A DNA stretch of 9,576 nucleotides from the NCBI GenBank assembly GCA_028685275.1, contig JAQUEG010000015.1, positions 1 through 9,576 of the forward strand, in the 5' to 3' direction. Positions 1 through 6,995 of this stretch are shown here, piece after piece. The stretch's first letter is position 1. Each line of letters starts with the position of its first letter. The position numbers were made by a program, and so were the translations under genes. The notes beneath the pieces are model-generated. The model worked only from the letters and a program-made list of their open reading frames with translations. It made no database searches and was not told the origin of the DNA. The DNA is from Bacilli bacterium. GTDB lineage: Bacteria; Bacillota_I; Bacilli_A; RF39; UBA660.

Positions 1-2
1 CG

Positions 3-188
3 AAAATTAAAAATGATAAATTTTTATGTGAATATAATTTGCAAGGGAATTTATTTACTAAAACTTTTATATTAGAAAATCAAGAAAAATGGGAAAAAAA
101 TGCTAATCGTTTTGAATTTAATAAAGTTATAGCTTTTAAAGAAACAGTTGAAGAAACAAACAAAATTATTTCCAGAATAAGGAAATAG
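3..188 (+). CDS. 3' end of an unrecognised protein (cut by window edge)
   Basis: An open frame runs from the left edge to a TAG at 186-188 and gives the last 61 residues of a protein whose start lies outside the window. The peptide is hydrophilic and rich in Lys, Glu and Asn. It ends in a predicted helical tail (ETVEETNKIISRIRK) and has no membrane segment. I do not recognise the family. Codon use is A/T-rich like the neighbours, which fits a real gene. No terminator-like hairpin follows it. Because the next gene downstream is a remnant, this frame could also be the tail of a broken gene; the upstream sequence would decide. Confidence 0.5.
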   Translation, partial: KIKNDKFLCEYNLQGNLFTKTFILENQEKWEKNANRFEFNKVIAFKETVEETNKIISRIRK

Positions 189-266
189 CATAAAAACTAT
201 TTTTTTTAATACATTAAGCGTAACTATAATTAATATAAACGGATCAAATTTTTTGTTATAATAAGA

Positions 267-458
267 TTGGGTAATTTTGAAACTATTACCGGAAAAAATA
301 ATAATAAACAATCACAAGGAATAACGGGATTTTTAATCAATGGATTATATGCTAGAAAAAAAATAGATAAAGGGGCTGTTGTATCAGCGTTAATTCCATT
401 TATTTATAAAGAAAACAGAGATTTGTTATCTAACACAATTAAAAATATTTTGCAATAA
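267..458 (+). pseudogene. C-terminal remnant of a DUF84 (YjjX-like) NTPase
   Basis: The 63 residues match the end of the DUF84 / COG1986 family (inosine/xanthosine triphosphatase, house-cleaning of non-canonical purine NTPs). LGNFETITG corresponds to the family's 'ELGdvmdelTG', followed by KQSQGITGFLINGL (family 'rQ.eGAIGiLTnGl') and VVSALIPF near the end. Family members are about 170-180 residues, so roughly the first two thirds are missing. The nominal TTG start at 267 is probably an internal Leu codon of the original gene, because homology begins with it and there is no ribosome binding site. In-frame stops at 207-209 and 231-233 block any upstream extension. A short working protein is unlikely, since the nucleotide-binding N-terminus is absent. 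Recognised from motif memory, not from a search. Confidence 0.7.
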
Positions 459-485
459 TAATTATATATGCGATGATGGAATTAT

Positions 486-527
486 TCATTTTTTAAGAAT
501 ATTATTATAATAATTTAAATTATTCAT
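486..527 (-). other. 13-residue mini-ORF with a good RBS, possible gene-start remnant
   Basis: On the minus strand an AAAAGGAG sequence lies 10 nt before an ATG (complement of 525-527). The frame encodes MNNLNYYNNILKK and then stops at 486-488. It sits downstream of the VUT transporter on the same strand. It could be the surviving start of a deleted gene, a small peptide, or chance. The strong RBS is the only support. Confidence 0.2.
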
Positions 528-579
528 TGATTGTTTTCTCCTTTTGTATAGAATATGTTTGGTTAATATATTTGATATT

Positions 580-614
580 AAAAAACAAAAAATATTATTT
601 ATTTTTTGTTTTTT
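580..614. terminator. A/T hairpin after the VUT transporter gene
   Basis: A perfect 14-bp inverted repeat has arms at 580-593 and 601-614 and a 7-nt loop. Each arm contains one G/C position, the rest being A/T. Read on the minus strand, the 3' arm is itself a run of U's broken by one G, so this may act as a weak intrinsic terminator 26 nt beyond the transporter stop. The stem is A/T-only apart from one pair, so stability is low. Confidence 0.35.
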
Positions 615-639
615 TGAGAAGAATGTCGTTTAAATTTTA

Positions 640-1302
640 TTATTCATTTTCTATTTTATTCGCAATATATATAGCCGGAGTACTAAATATTACTACAATT
701 ATTTTAAGTATGATTCTAGCTATAAACATTTTTATGAAAAGGTCAAATGAATAAACATTTAGGAATGCTATTGACATAAAGATAAAAGTATCTAACAATT
801 GGGAAATAGTGGCACTAATGCCATTGCTAATCCATAATTTATTATATTTTAGTTTTAATAATTGATATAAATTAATATTACATAATTGGCTTATGAAGTA
901 AGCAATAGTACTACCAATAAATATTCTAATATTAAAATTAAATATTAATTTTAAATTTTCATTTGTCATATCAATAACACTAGGCTTAAATAATATTCCT
1001 AATTGCATTAATAAGATAAACATAATTTGAATACATAAAGTTAGTAATACTATATTTTTAGCTGTTTTTTTTCCATATTTTTCATTGATGATATTAATAA
1101 TTAAAAAAGATGTACTATAAAGAATGATTCCTAAATTAGTTTGCATACCAAACAAACTAATAGTTTTTACTGCTTGAATATTAGCAACAATTAAAGCCAT
1201 AATAACCCATGTATATAATCCCATTTTCCCAAATACTTTGTAAAAAACAATAATACCAACTAAACTTATTAATAATATACTTATCCAAAGTAGTTCATTC
1301 AT
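640..1302 (-). CDS. Queuosine precursor transporter, VUT/YhhQ family
   Basis: An integral membrane protein of 220 residues, the usual size for the VUT (DUF165) family. Members import 7-cyano/7-aminomethyl-7-deazaguanine for queuosine tRNA modification. Several hydrophobic segments are visible (about residues 4-20, 28-50, 55-72, 82-105, 125-145, 165-185, 190-213). Family features include NIQAVKTISLFG (41-52), NEKYGKK (73-79), the Gln in AYFISQL, SQLLDTFIF and the C-terminal TPAIYIANKI. Two usually acidic positions differ: 'TDI' reads IINI (N70) and 'DTP' reads STP (S207). The ATG is preceded by GAAAGGAG at good spacing, and a clear promoter lies 29 nt upstream of that site. No queuosine biosynthesis gene and no preQ1 riboswitch is visible; the leader of about 30 nt is too short to hold one. 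Substrate choice within the family is inferred. Confidence 0.85.
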   Translation of the reverse strand: MNELLWISILLISLVGIIVFYKVFGKMGLYTWVIMALIVANIQAVKTISLFGMQTNLGIILYSTSFLIINIINEKYGKKTAKNIVLLTLCIQIMFILLMQLGILFKPSVIDMTNENLKLIFNFNIRIFIGSTIAYFISQLCNINLYQLLKLKYNKLWISNGISATISQLLDTFIFMSIAFLNVYSFDLFIKMFIARIILKIIVVIFSTPAIYIANKIENE

Positions 1303-1337
1303 ATTTTAACTCCTTTCTTATTTTATTATCCATTTTA

Positions 1338-1366
1338 ATTATACAATAATTTATATTTATTGACAA
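1338..1366 (-). promoter_or_regulatory. Sigma-A promoter of the VUT transporter gene
   Basis: On the minus strand there is TTGTCA (complement of 1361-1366), a 17-nt spacer, then a perfect TATAAT (complement of 1338-1343). Transcription would start near 1331 and give a leader of about 30 nt before the ATG at 1302. Confidence 0.75.
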
Positions 1367-1389
1367 TTATTTTATCGTTATAAGTATTT

Positions 1390-1398
1390 TGTTATAAT
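1390..1398 (+). promoter_or_regulatory. Extended -10 promoter of the immunity-like gene
   Basis: TGTTATAAT is an extended -10 element (TG at 1390-1391, TATAAT at 1393-1398), 21 nt before the start codon. There is no convincing -35 at 17 nt. It lies back to back with the divergent transporter promoter. The degraded second copy near 6636 lacks this element, because homology begins at its last base. Confidence 0.5.
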
Positions 1399-1419
1399 AT
1401 ATTATCTGGAGGTGTGATA

Positions 1420-1893
1420 ATGAATCTAAAAAAAATAAAACACGATCCACGATTAGTTGAATTAATAAATAAAACTAATCAAAAGGTTTTAGCGCGTTGG
1501 GCCATTGATTGTGTAGAAAGATTTATGCCTTTATTTGAAAAAAAATATCCTAATGAGAAAAGACCACGTGATGCGATAAATATGTTAAAAAAATGGATTA
1601 CTGTTGAAGTAAAAATGTGGGATGCTCGAAAATATACATATCCAGTTCTTGTAGCGGCTAGGGAATTAGAAAAAACAGATAAAGCGTCTTCTCAAATTGC
1701 TAGAGCTTGTAGTCATACATTAGCAACCTGTCATGTACCAATTCATGCTGAAGGAGCTGCTATGTATACAGTTTCAGCCTTATATTATTTAAATCAAAAT
1801 AAAGATAATGTTAATCAACTATTAGAAGATGAACGAAATTGGCAAATTGATCATTTAATTGAATTAAGGAATAAAAAATTTAACCAGCATTAG
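1420..1893 (+). CDS. Putative immunity protein, Imm-5-like
   Basis: A soluble protein of 157 residues resembling the 'putative immunity protein' (Imm-5) family of polymorphic toxin systems. The family pattern is visible: LVELINKTNQKVLARWAIDC near the N-terminus, PLFEKKYP and RPRDAI at about 40-55, and an Ala/His-rich second half (ARACSHTLATCHVPIHAEGAA). Start choice: GGAGG at 1408-1412 lies 7 nt before ATG 1420, whereas the GTG at 1414 sits almost on the RBS. The stop TAG (1891-1893) overlaps the stop of the convergent gene. There is no secretion signal and no toxin gene nearby, so the immunity role is family knowledge only. A broken second copy lies at 6636-6995. Its actual partner is unknown. 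Confidence 0.7.
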   Translation: MNLKKIKHDPRLVELINKTNQKVLARWAIDCVERFMPLFEKKYPNEKRPRDAINMLKKWITVEVKMWDARKYTYPVLVAARELEKTDKASSQIARACSHTLATCHVPIHAEGAAMYTVSALYYLNQNKDNVNQLLEDERNWQIDHLIELRNKKFNQH

Positions 1894-2678
1894 TTACTTT
1901 TTTTGTTTATTTCTATAATTTCGGTTTCTTTAACCATTTTTTCATTTAAAGTTTCTTTAAAATCTTTTTTAGTAATTTGACCATTATTAATTAAATATAC
2001 TTTTAAAGCATCTAAACTCCAAGCATGTCCGATACCAGCAATTATTATTGGGCGATTATTTATTTTGGTATTAATAAATGTACGTAATCTTTTTAATCCA
2101 TTTAATTGTTTTTCTGCTATTATTTTAGGATTAGGTCCTTTTATATTATGAATTTCCCCTTGGTTAGCAAACCATAAACGTAAAGCTTCGGTTTCATTAC
2201 CTTTGCTTTGTTTTAATAATGCTTGTGTATATTCATTAAATTGATGGTTAATATCAGTAAAATCACCAATAAAAGAAAGTTCTTTTAACATTAAAGGTAA
2301 TGTAATTATTATCTTTTTATTGGGATTATTATTTATTTGCTTAATTAAATAATCTTTTTTGGCCGTAAACCCTTTTCCTTGCATATCATTTAGTAAAAAA
2401 AATAGAATATCTTCTTTTTTTTGTGTAGTAATTATTTTTTTTATTTCCTCACCATAAATCATTGCTGTTGTTTTAGTGCGTTTTATATCAGAACAACCCC
2501 CAATAAACATAATTGTATTTGCTGGTGCTTCTTCTAATATTTTCAAAATATCAGTTGCTCTTTTTTGCGCTAATTTAACACCGTTTTTAGATATGCCAGG
2601 ATAAAGTGTTGATTCAGGATCATTTGCACTTGGTTTTATTGAATGTCTAGTTATAAAATCTTTTTCTATATTATTCAT
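1890..2678 (-). CDS. Histidine-phosphatase-superfamily-like protein
   Basis: A soluble protein of 262 residues whose motif order matches the histidine phosphatase (phosphoglycerate-mutase-like) fold. Arg11-His12 (ITRHS) stands at the 'RHG' position. Then come YPGISKNGVKLAQKRA (29 onward, the usual 'lt..G...A...a'), a strand followed by SDIKRTKTTA with Arg67, and GIGHAWSLDAL with His218, the late catalytic His. The second Arg of the usual RHGxR is Lys (RHSIK) and Gly is Ser, so activity or substrate may be unusual. Start choice: GGAGG (complement of 2685-2689) lies 6 nt before ATG 2678. A longer frame from 2714 has no such support. The gene overlaps the end of the phosphotransferase-like gene by 8 nt, implying translational coupling and a shared role. 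Substrate unknown; a phosphoester produced by the partner enzyme is a reasonable guess. Confidence 0.6.
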   Translation of the reverse strand: MNNIEKDFITRHSIKPSANDPESTLYPGISKNGVKLAQKRATDILKILEEAPANTIMFIGGCSDIKRTKTTAMIYGEEIKKIITTQKKEDILFFLLNDMQGKGFTAKKDYLIKQINNNPNKKIIITLPLMLKELSFIGDFTDINHQFNEYTQALLKQSKGNETEALRLWFANQGEIHNIKGPNPKIIAEKQLNGLKRLRTFINTKINNRPIIIAGIGHAWSLDALKVYLINNGQITKKDFKETLNEKMVKETEIIEINKKSN

Positions 2679-4770
2679 TTTTTTCCTCCTTTTCCACAAT
2701 TCCGTTTTCAGCATCTATAATTATTATATCACCATCTTTAAAAGATTTAGTTGCTATTTTAGTACCAATCATACAAGTGATTTTTAATTCACGGGCAATA
2801 ATAGCAGCATGGCATGTTATGCCTCCTTCATCTGTAATAATAGCTTTTGCTTGTTTTAAATAAGGAATATAATGTGGTGATGTTTGAATGGCAATTAATA
2901 TTTTATTTTTTATTAAATTGCTTTTTAGTTTTAATTCATTTTTATCTTTTATTAATATAACTTCTCCTTTTATTTTGTTTTTTCCTTTATGTATCATTTG
3001 CCCTGTTAAGGCTTTTTGCTTCTTCTCATTACTATTTAATTTCAAAAAATATTGTTGTAGTTTATTAACTTCTTTTAATTCATCAATAATTTCTTCTTTT
3101 CGATTCCTTAAATTAAGATAAATGTAACCGTTTCTTTTTCTTTTTTTTATTATTTCAATAATTTGTTCATCCGTTAATTTTTGTTGTAACCATTTTTCTA
3201 CTTCGCTCGCCGTTAAATAATTTATTAATGATAAAGGTTTAATTTTAAGTTTTTTCTCATTAATTAAAAACTTAAAAAAAGATAATAAATTATTAATCAT
3301 AATTTCTTCTTTAAAAGCGACACTATTACGCCAATGATCATGCATTTTTATTAATTCCTTGCTATTGTTAATTTTATCTTGATTTTCAGTTAATTTCAAT
3401 CCTAATGAAAAAATAATTAAAAATTGAGCGCTTGCTATTTCATATAGTTTAATTATTTTTTTATAATACTTAATTTTATTATTTGTATTGTTTGTTAATA
3501 ATTTTTGACCATATTCAATAATTTGGGTATAAACTTTTTCATCTTCTTTAATGTAGTTTTTTAAAAGATTTGCTTCTTTACTTATTTTTATTTTAGATAG
3601 GTGATGAAATATTTTCATATGCCATAAATTAAATACGCGGATGGGATAATTTTTTTCTAAGGGTACTAATAACGATTCAGAAAAATCAATTCCATATTCA
3701 TTTTTTATATATTCTTTATATGTTTTTCGTTTGGCTGAATATAATAATAAACTTTGGTCAGTTCTTAGTCCAAAAAACCATTGTTGATTTTTTAAATAGG
3801 TTAATAAACTATCCTTCTTATTTTTGGTTGTAATCGTGGTAATAGGACGACATTGAATAATATATAATTGCTTTTTTTCCTGTGCCCATTCAATATCTAC
3901 TGGCCTTTCAAAATATTTCTCAATTTGATTGATTAATTTACTCAATTTAATAATATCTACATCAGGTAATTTTTGCTTATTACCTTGTTCCGGGGAAAGT
4001 ATTTGTTCGTTACTATTATTTTTAGTTGAGTGTGTTAAAATTTTTGTTTGAGTATTTATTTCTTTATTTAAAATTAAATGATAATTTTTATCGACAATAT
4101 AACAATCTGGAATAATTTTACCGGATACAACAATTTCTCCTAAACCAAAAGCAGCTTCAACAAAGTTTTGATTTGGCTCTTTTGACATAGGATTAATTGA
4201 AAATGCTACTCCAGATACTTCACTGTTAATCATTTTTTGGATAACAACTGCTATCGTATTCTCTTCCATATTAATATGTTTTGTTAAAGCATAATAAATA
4301 GCGCGAGTATTATATAATGATGCCCAGCATTGTTTAATTTTAGTTTCTAAATCATTAATTTTTATATTAAGAAAACTATCTAATTCACCAGCCCAACTAG
4401 TTTTTATCGAATCTTCTAATATGCCAGATGATCTAACCGCAACAAAATTCATTCCCATGTTATTAAATTGTTTAAATATTTCTTGTTTAACTTCATTTGG
4501 TAGTTCTTTCTTTATAATTAATTCTTTTATTTGTTGTGAGGCTTTTTCAATTGTATTTATATCTTTTAAATTAACTTTTGTAATAATTTGGTTTATTATA
4601 TTTTTTAAATTGTTTTTTTGTAAAAAGTAAGAAAAAGTTGGGGCGAGAATAACAAAACCAGCTGGGACTAAAATATTGTTTTGAATCATTTTCCCTAAAC
4701 TAGTTCCTTTACCACCCGCTATTTTTAAATCAATATCCGTTATTTTATTTAAATTTTCAACATATTTCAT
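2671..4770 (-). CDS. PEP-synthase / rifampicin-phosphotransferase-like enzyme
   Basis: A cytoplasmic enzyme of 699 residues. An N-terminal ATP-grasp (PPDK_N) domain spans about 10-315: AGGKGTSLG with Lys21, AVRSSGILEDS with Arg113, SWAGELDSFLN, GLGEIVVSG at 209-217, VDIEWA and IIQCRPIT (306-311). A divergent helical middle region covers about 320-600. A C-terminal swivelling phosphohistidine domain covers about 605-693, with GGITCHAAIIARE carrying the expected catalytic His654. The PEP/pyruvate TIM barrel of true PEP synthase is absent. ATP-grasp, substrate region, then His domain is the order of rifampicin phosphotransferase, so ATP-dependent phosphorylation of a small molecule through a phospho-His is the likely chemistry; the substrate is not visible. 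ATG 4770 has AAAGGA upstream, and its own promoter precedes it. It is cotranscribed and overlaps with the histidine-phosphatase-like gene. Annotation as 'ppsA' would be misleading. Confidence 0.82.
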   Translation of the reverse strand: MKYVENLNKITDIDLKIAGGKGTSLGKMIQNNILVPAGFVILAPTFSYFLQKNNLKNIINQIITKVNLKDINTIEKASQQIKELIIKKELPNEVKQEIFKQFNNMGMNFVAVRSSGILEDSIKTSWAGELDSFLNIKINDLETKIKQCWASLYNTRAIYYALTKHINMEENTIAVVIQKMINSEVSGVAFSINPMSKEPNQNFVEAAFGLGEIVVSGKIIPDCYIVDKNYHLILNKEINTQTKILTHSTKNNSNEQILSPEQGNKQKLPDVDIIKLSKLINQIEKYFERPVDIEWAQEKKQLYIIQCRPITTITTKNKKDSLLTYLKNQQWFFGLRTDQSLLLYSAKRKTYKEYIKNEYGIDFSESLLVPLEKNYPIRVFNLWHMKIFHHLSKIKISKEANLLKNYIKEDEKVYTQIIEYGQKLLTNNTNNKIKYYKKIIKLYEIASAQFLIIFSLGLKLTENQDKINNSKELIKMHDHWRNSVAFKEEIMINNLLSFFKFLINEKKLKIKPLSLINYLTASEVEKWLQQKLTDEQIIEIIKKRKRNGYIYLNLRNRKEEIIDELKEVNKLQQYFLKLNSNEKKQKALTGQMIHKGKNKIKGEVILIKDKNELKLKSNLIKNKILIAIQTSPHYIPYLKQAKAIITDEGGITCHAAIIARELKITCMIGTKIATKSFKDGDIIIIDAENGIVEKEEKNE

Positions 4771-4826
4771 TGCTATTTCCTTTCATATAATATAATGAAA
4801 TAAAACATGTAATATTATCTAATTAT

Positions 4827-4855
4827 ATTATACTAATAAATTTTAGGAATGACAA
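4827..4855 (-). promoter_or_regulatory. Sigma-A promoter of the phosphotransferase/phosphatase operon
   Basis: On the minus strand there is TTGTCA (complement of 4850-4855), a 17-nt spacer, then TATAAT (complement of 4827-4832). The leader before the ATG at 4770 is about 50 nt. The same -35, spacing and -10 occur at the VUT promoter. A decayed version of the downstream part of this region can be followed at about 7061-7120. Confidence 0.7.
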
Positions 4856-4937
4856 ATATTAAGATTAAGAAATGTAAACTAAAAAATTAATATTTTATTA
4901 TAGTTGTTAGGTAATTTATGTTAATAAAAGAGATTGA

Positions 4938-5222
4938 ATATTTATCAGAAAAAGATCTTATATGATTCTATATAAAGATCTTTATAATGGTCGTGATAAA
5001 TCAGAGTCATTTACTTTAGAAATTATTAACAAATTAGATATTATTAAAATACCAGTAAAATATTTAAAAGTAGCAAATAGCAAGCGTTTATCATTTGGAA
5101 TTATATTAGAAATAGCTTACCGCGATAATGTTGATGGTGCAAAATGGATTGTACAAAATAAGGTAGCAATAGGGAAAAATATTGCTGATACGTTAATTGA
5201 TTATTTTAATAAAAATGATTGA
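4938..5222 (+). pseudogene. Amidase_3 C-terminal remnant (copy 1)
   Basis: From ATG 4962 this frame gives 86 residues. It contains a clear end of an N-acetylmuramoyl-L-alanine amidase (Amidase_3): FGIILEIAYRDNVDGAKWI, then IGKNIADTLIDYF. This matches the intact amidase on the other strand at 7123-8193 (FGILLEVAYHDNLDDAKWI ... ITKTLIEYF). The catalytic Glu is present, but all zinc-ligand motifs of the N-terminal two thirds are missing. There is no ribosome binding site before 4962, and a TGA at 4935-4937 closes the frame upstream. A short different-frame ORF starts at 4918 and stops at 4963-4965, which may mark an old frameshift. The TGA stop (5220-5222) overlaps the metK -35 box. Almost certainly a non-functional fragment. 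Confidence 0.8.
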
Positions 5223-5247
5223 CAAAAATGCAAAAAAATGAAACAAT
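5219..5247 (+). promoter_or_regulatory. metK: Likely metK promoter
   Basis: A perfect TTGACA (5219-5224) is followed by a 17-nt spacer and AACAAT (5242-5247, four of six consensus positions). Transcription would begin about 12 nt before the riboswitch. The -35 overlaps the stop codon of the amidase remnant. The -10 is weak, so its exact placement is uncertain. Confidence 0.45.
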
Positions 5248-5265
5248 TAAATTGTAAAAATTTAA

Positions 5266-5367
5266 TACCTTATGAAGAGTGGTGGAGGGACAGGCCCAAT
5301 GAAACCCAGCAACCTATTTTTAAAACAAGGTGCTAAATCCTGAGGTTTTAAAACCGAAGATAAGGCT
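5266..5367 (+). promoter_or_regulatory. SAM-I (S-box) riboswitch
   Basis: The conserved S-box core is present: GAAGAG, GGTGGAGGGA, GGCCC, ATGAAACCC, GCAACC, then AAGGTGCTAAATCCTGAG. P1 pairs 5268-5273 (CCTTAT) with 5360-5365 (ATAAGG). P3 forms from AGCAACCT and AAGGTGCT, and P4 from GGTTTT/AAAACC. Binding of S-adenosylmethionine should stabilise P1. The 3' strand of P1 (5358-5364, AGATAAG) can otherwise pair with 5390-5396 (TTTATCT) inside the terminator, giving the usual antiterminator. Predicted effect: metK is turned off when SAM is plentiful. Confidence 0.95.
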
Positions 5368-5382
5368 ATCTTTATTAATGTG

Positions 5383-5409
5383 AAGACACTTTATCTAGTG
5401 TCTTTTTTT
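5383..5409 (+). terminator. Riboswitch-controlled intrinsic terminator before metK
   Basis: An 8-bp stem (5383-5390 AAGACACT with 5397-5404 AGTGTCTT) and a 6-nt loop are followed by a T run to 5409. It lies between the SAM-I aptamer and the metK RBS, the standard position for transcription attenuation. Confidence 0.9.
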
Positions 5410-5431
5410 CATAAGGTTAGAAGGAGGATTT

Positions 5432-6604
5432 ATGACAAAAGTTTTTACGTCAGAAGCAGTAACAGAAGGGCATCCTGATAAAATGTGCGATATTATTGCT
5501 GATACTATATTGGATGCTATTTTAGAACAGGATTCTAAGGCAAAGGTAGCTTGTGAAGTTACTGTTACCACTAATTTAGTTAACGTCATGGGGGAAATTA
5601 CTACTACGGCAAATATTAACCTTGAAGAATTAGTCCGTAAAATAATTATTGATATTGGTTATAATCAGGATGAATATGGATTTAATGGTCATACTTGTCA
5701 AATTAATAATTATGTTCATCAGCAATCACCTGATATTGCCATGGGAGTTGATAAAGGAGGCGCTGGTGATCAAGGAATAATGTTTGGTTATGCGTGTTCA
5801 GAATCAGATGAGTTAATGCCATTACCAATTATATTAGCACATAAATTAGCATATCAATTAACTAAGGTTCGCAAGGAAAAAACAATTCCTTATTTAAGAC
5901 CTGATGGTAAAACCCAAGTTACAGTTGAGTATGAAGGTGAGGAACCAAAAAGAATTAGGGCGATAGTAATATCTAATCAGCATAACCCAAATGTTAATAA
6001 TAATAAACTAAGAATGGATATTATAGATCATGTTATAAAACCAATAATTCCTAATTATTTGTTAGATGATGAAACAAAATATTATATTAACCCAACAGGT
6101 GCTTTTGTAATTGGGGGACCTCATGGGGATACTGGGTTAACTGGTCGTAAAATAATTATTGATACTTATGGGGGTTATGCTCGTCATGGCGGTGGTGCTT
6201 TTTCTGGTAAGGATGCAACTAAAGTAGACCGTAGTGCTGCTTATATGGCACGATATATTGCTAAAAATATTGTTGGAGCGAATTTAGCTAAGGAATGTGA
6301 AATTGAAATTGCTTATGCTATTGGTGTGAGTGAGCCATTATCAATATACATTAATACTTTTAATACTTCTTCTTTTACTGATGAGCAATTAATAAATGCT
6401 ATTAAAACTATTTTTGATTTAACACCTAGGGGTATTATTAAAACATTAGAGTTAGATAAACCAATTTATAAAGATACAGCGTGTTATGGTCATTTTGGAA
6501 AACTATATTTAAATTGGGAAAAACTAGATAAAACGAAAATATTAAAAAAATTTTTATATAATTTGCCGGTAATAAATAAAAAAAGTAAGATTAAAATTAA
6601 ATAG
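5432..6604 (+). CDS. metK: S-adenosylmethionine synthetase
   Basis: Makes S-adenosylmethionine from methionine and ATP. At 390 residues it has normal family length and all signature motifs: [14 protein letters not shown] at the N-terminus (His16), [12 protein letters not shown] (ATP-binding), [34 protein letters not shown] (P-loop-like) and [24 protein letters not shown] (5422-5427) sits 4 nt before ATG 5432. The last 15 or so residues form a Lys-rich tail (NKKSKIKIK) after the usual end, a harmless-looking extension. Expression is controlled by the SAM-I riboswitch and terminator just upstream, so the product represses its own synthesis. The stop codon lies inside a long palindrome. The gene is flanked by the intact module and its degraded copy, but is itself undamaged, as expected for an essential gene. 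Confidence 0.98.
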   Translation: MTKVFTSEAVTEGHPDKMCDIIADTILDAILEQDSKAKVACEVTVTTNLVNVMGEITTTANINLEELVRKIIIDIGYNQDEYGFNGHTCQINNYVHQQSPDIAMGVDKGGAGDQGIMFGYACSESDELMPLPIILAHKLAYQLTKVRKEKTIPYLRPDGKTQVTVEYEGEEPKRIRAIVISNQHNPNVNNNKLRMDIIDHVIKPIIPNYLLDDETKYYINPTGAFVIGGPHGDTGLTGRKIIIDTYGGYARHGGGAFSGKDATKVDRSAAYMARYIAKNIVGANLAKECEIEIAYAIGVSEPLSIYINTFNTSSFTDEQLINAIKTIFDLTPRGIIKTLELDKPIYKDTACYGHFGKLYLNWEKLDKTKILKKFLYNLPVINKKSKIKIK

Positions 6605-6633
6605 TGTAAGAAGTTTTTAAACTTTTTACACTA
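6602..6633. repeat. Palindrome overlapping the metK stop codon
   Basis: Fifteen-base arms at 6602-6616 and 6619-6633 pair completely, with a single G-U pair, around a TT centre. The metK TAG forms the outer end. It may end the metK transcript, but no T run follows (the next bases are CCTATAT), so it is not a standard intrinsic terminator. Confidence 0.6.
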
Positions 6634-6635
6634 CC

Positions 6636-6995
6636 TATATTATACGAAGGTGTGATAATGGATTCAAAAAGAATAAAACACGATCCACGATTAGTCGAAT
6701 TAGTAAATGAAACTAATCAAAAGGTTTTAGCACATTGGCCATTGATTGTGTAAAAAGATTTATACCATTATTCGAAAAAAAGTATCCTAGTGAGAAAAGA
6801 CCACGAGATGCGATAAATATGTTAAAGAAATTGATTAATGATGAAGTAAAAATGCAGGATGCTCGAAAATGTACATATCCAGTTCTTGTAGTAGCTAGGG
6901 AATTAGAAAAAATATTAACCAATTATTAGAAGAGGAACGAAAGTGGAAAATGTTCATTTAATTGAATTAAGAAATAAAAAATTTAACCAGTATTA
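6636..6995 (+). pseudogene. Degraded second copy of the Imm-5-like gene
   Basis: Alignment to the intact gene is gap-free from its start region (ATG 6658 matches ATG 1420; even the GGTGTGATAATG leader is shared). Then one G of the GGG at 1499-1501 is missing at about 6738. The shifted frame stops at 6750-6752 after 31 residues. The original frame continues in 6735-6929 (CVKRFIPLFEKKYP ... RPRDAINMLKK). A deletion of about 133 nt then removes the His/Ala-rich core, and a further 1-nt loss follows before the ILTNY-like end. Homology resumes to the original stop TAG (6993-6995). The RBS is weakened (GAAGG instead of GGAGG). No functional immunity protein can be made. Confidence 0.92.

Noticed and set aside
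252..262. Extended -10-like TTGTTATAAT just before the DUF84 remnant
   Set aside because: It lies only 4 nt before the first homologous codon, so any transcript would start inside the fragment. No -35 is present, and such strings are frequent in AT-rich DNA.
527..754. 75-residue plus-strand frame
   Set aside because: It lies partly opposite the transporter gene, has no RBS, starts at a rare codon, and its hydrophobic content mirrors the A/T-rich complement.
1303..1335. Possible preQ1 riboswitch before the queuosine-precursor transporter
   Set aside because: The predicted leader is only about 30 nt, and no preQ1-I type stem with an A-rich tail can be formed.
2888..3121. 77-residue plus-strand frame inside the phosphotransferase gene
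   Set aside because: Antisense shadow of a well-supported coding region. The Phe/Ser-rich composition is typical of the complement of Lys/Glu codons.
4421..4630. 69-residue plus-strand frame
   Set aside because: Antisense shadow within the ATP-grasp domain of the phosphotransferase-like gene, without an RBS.
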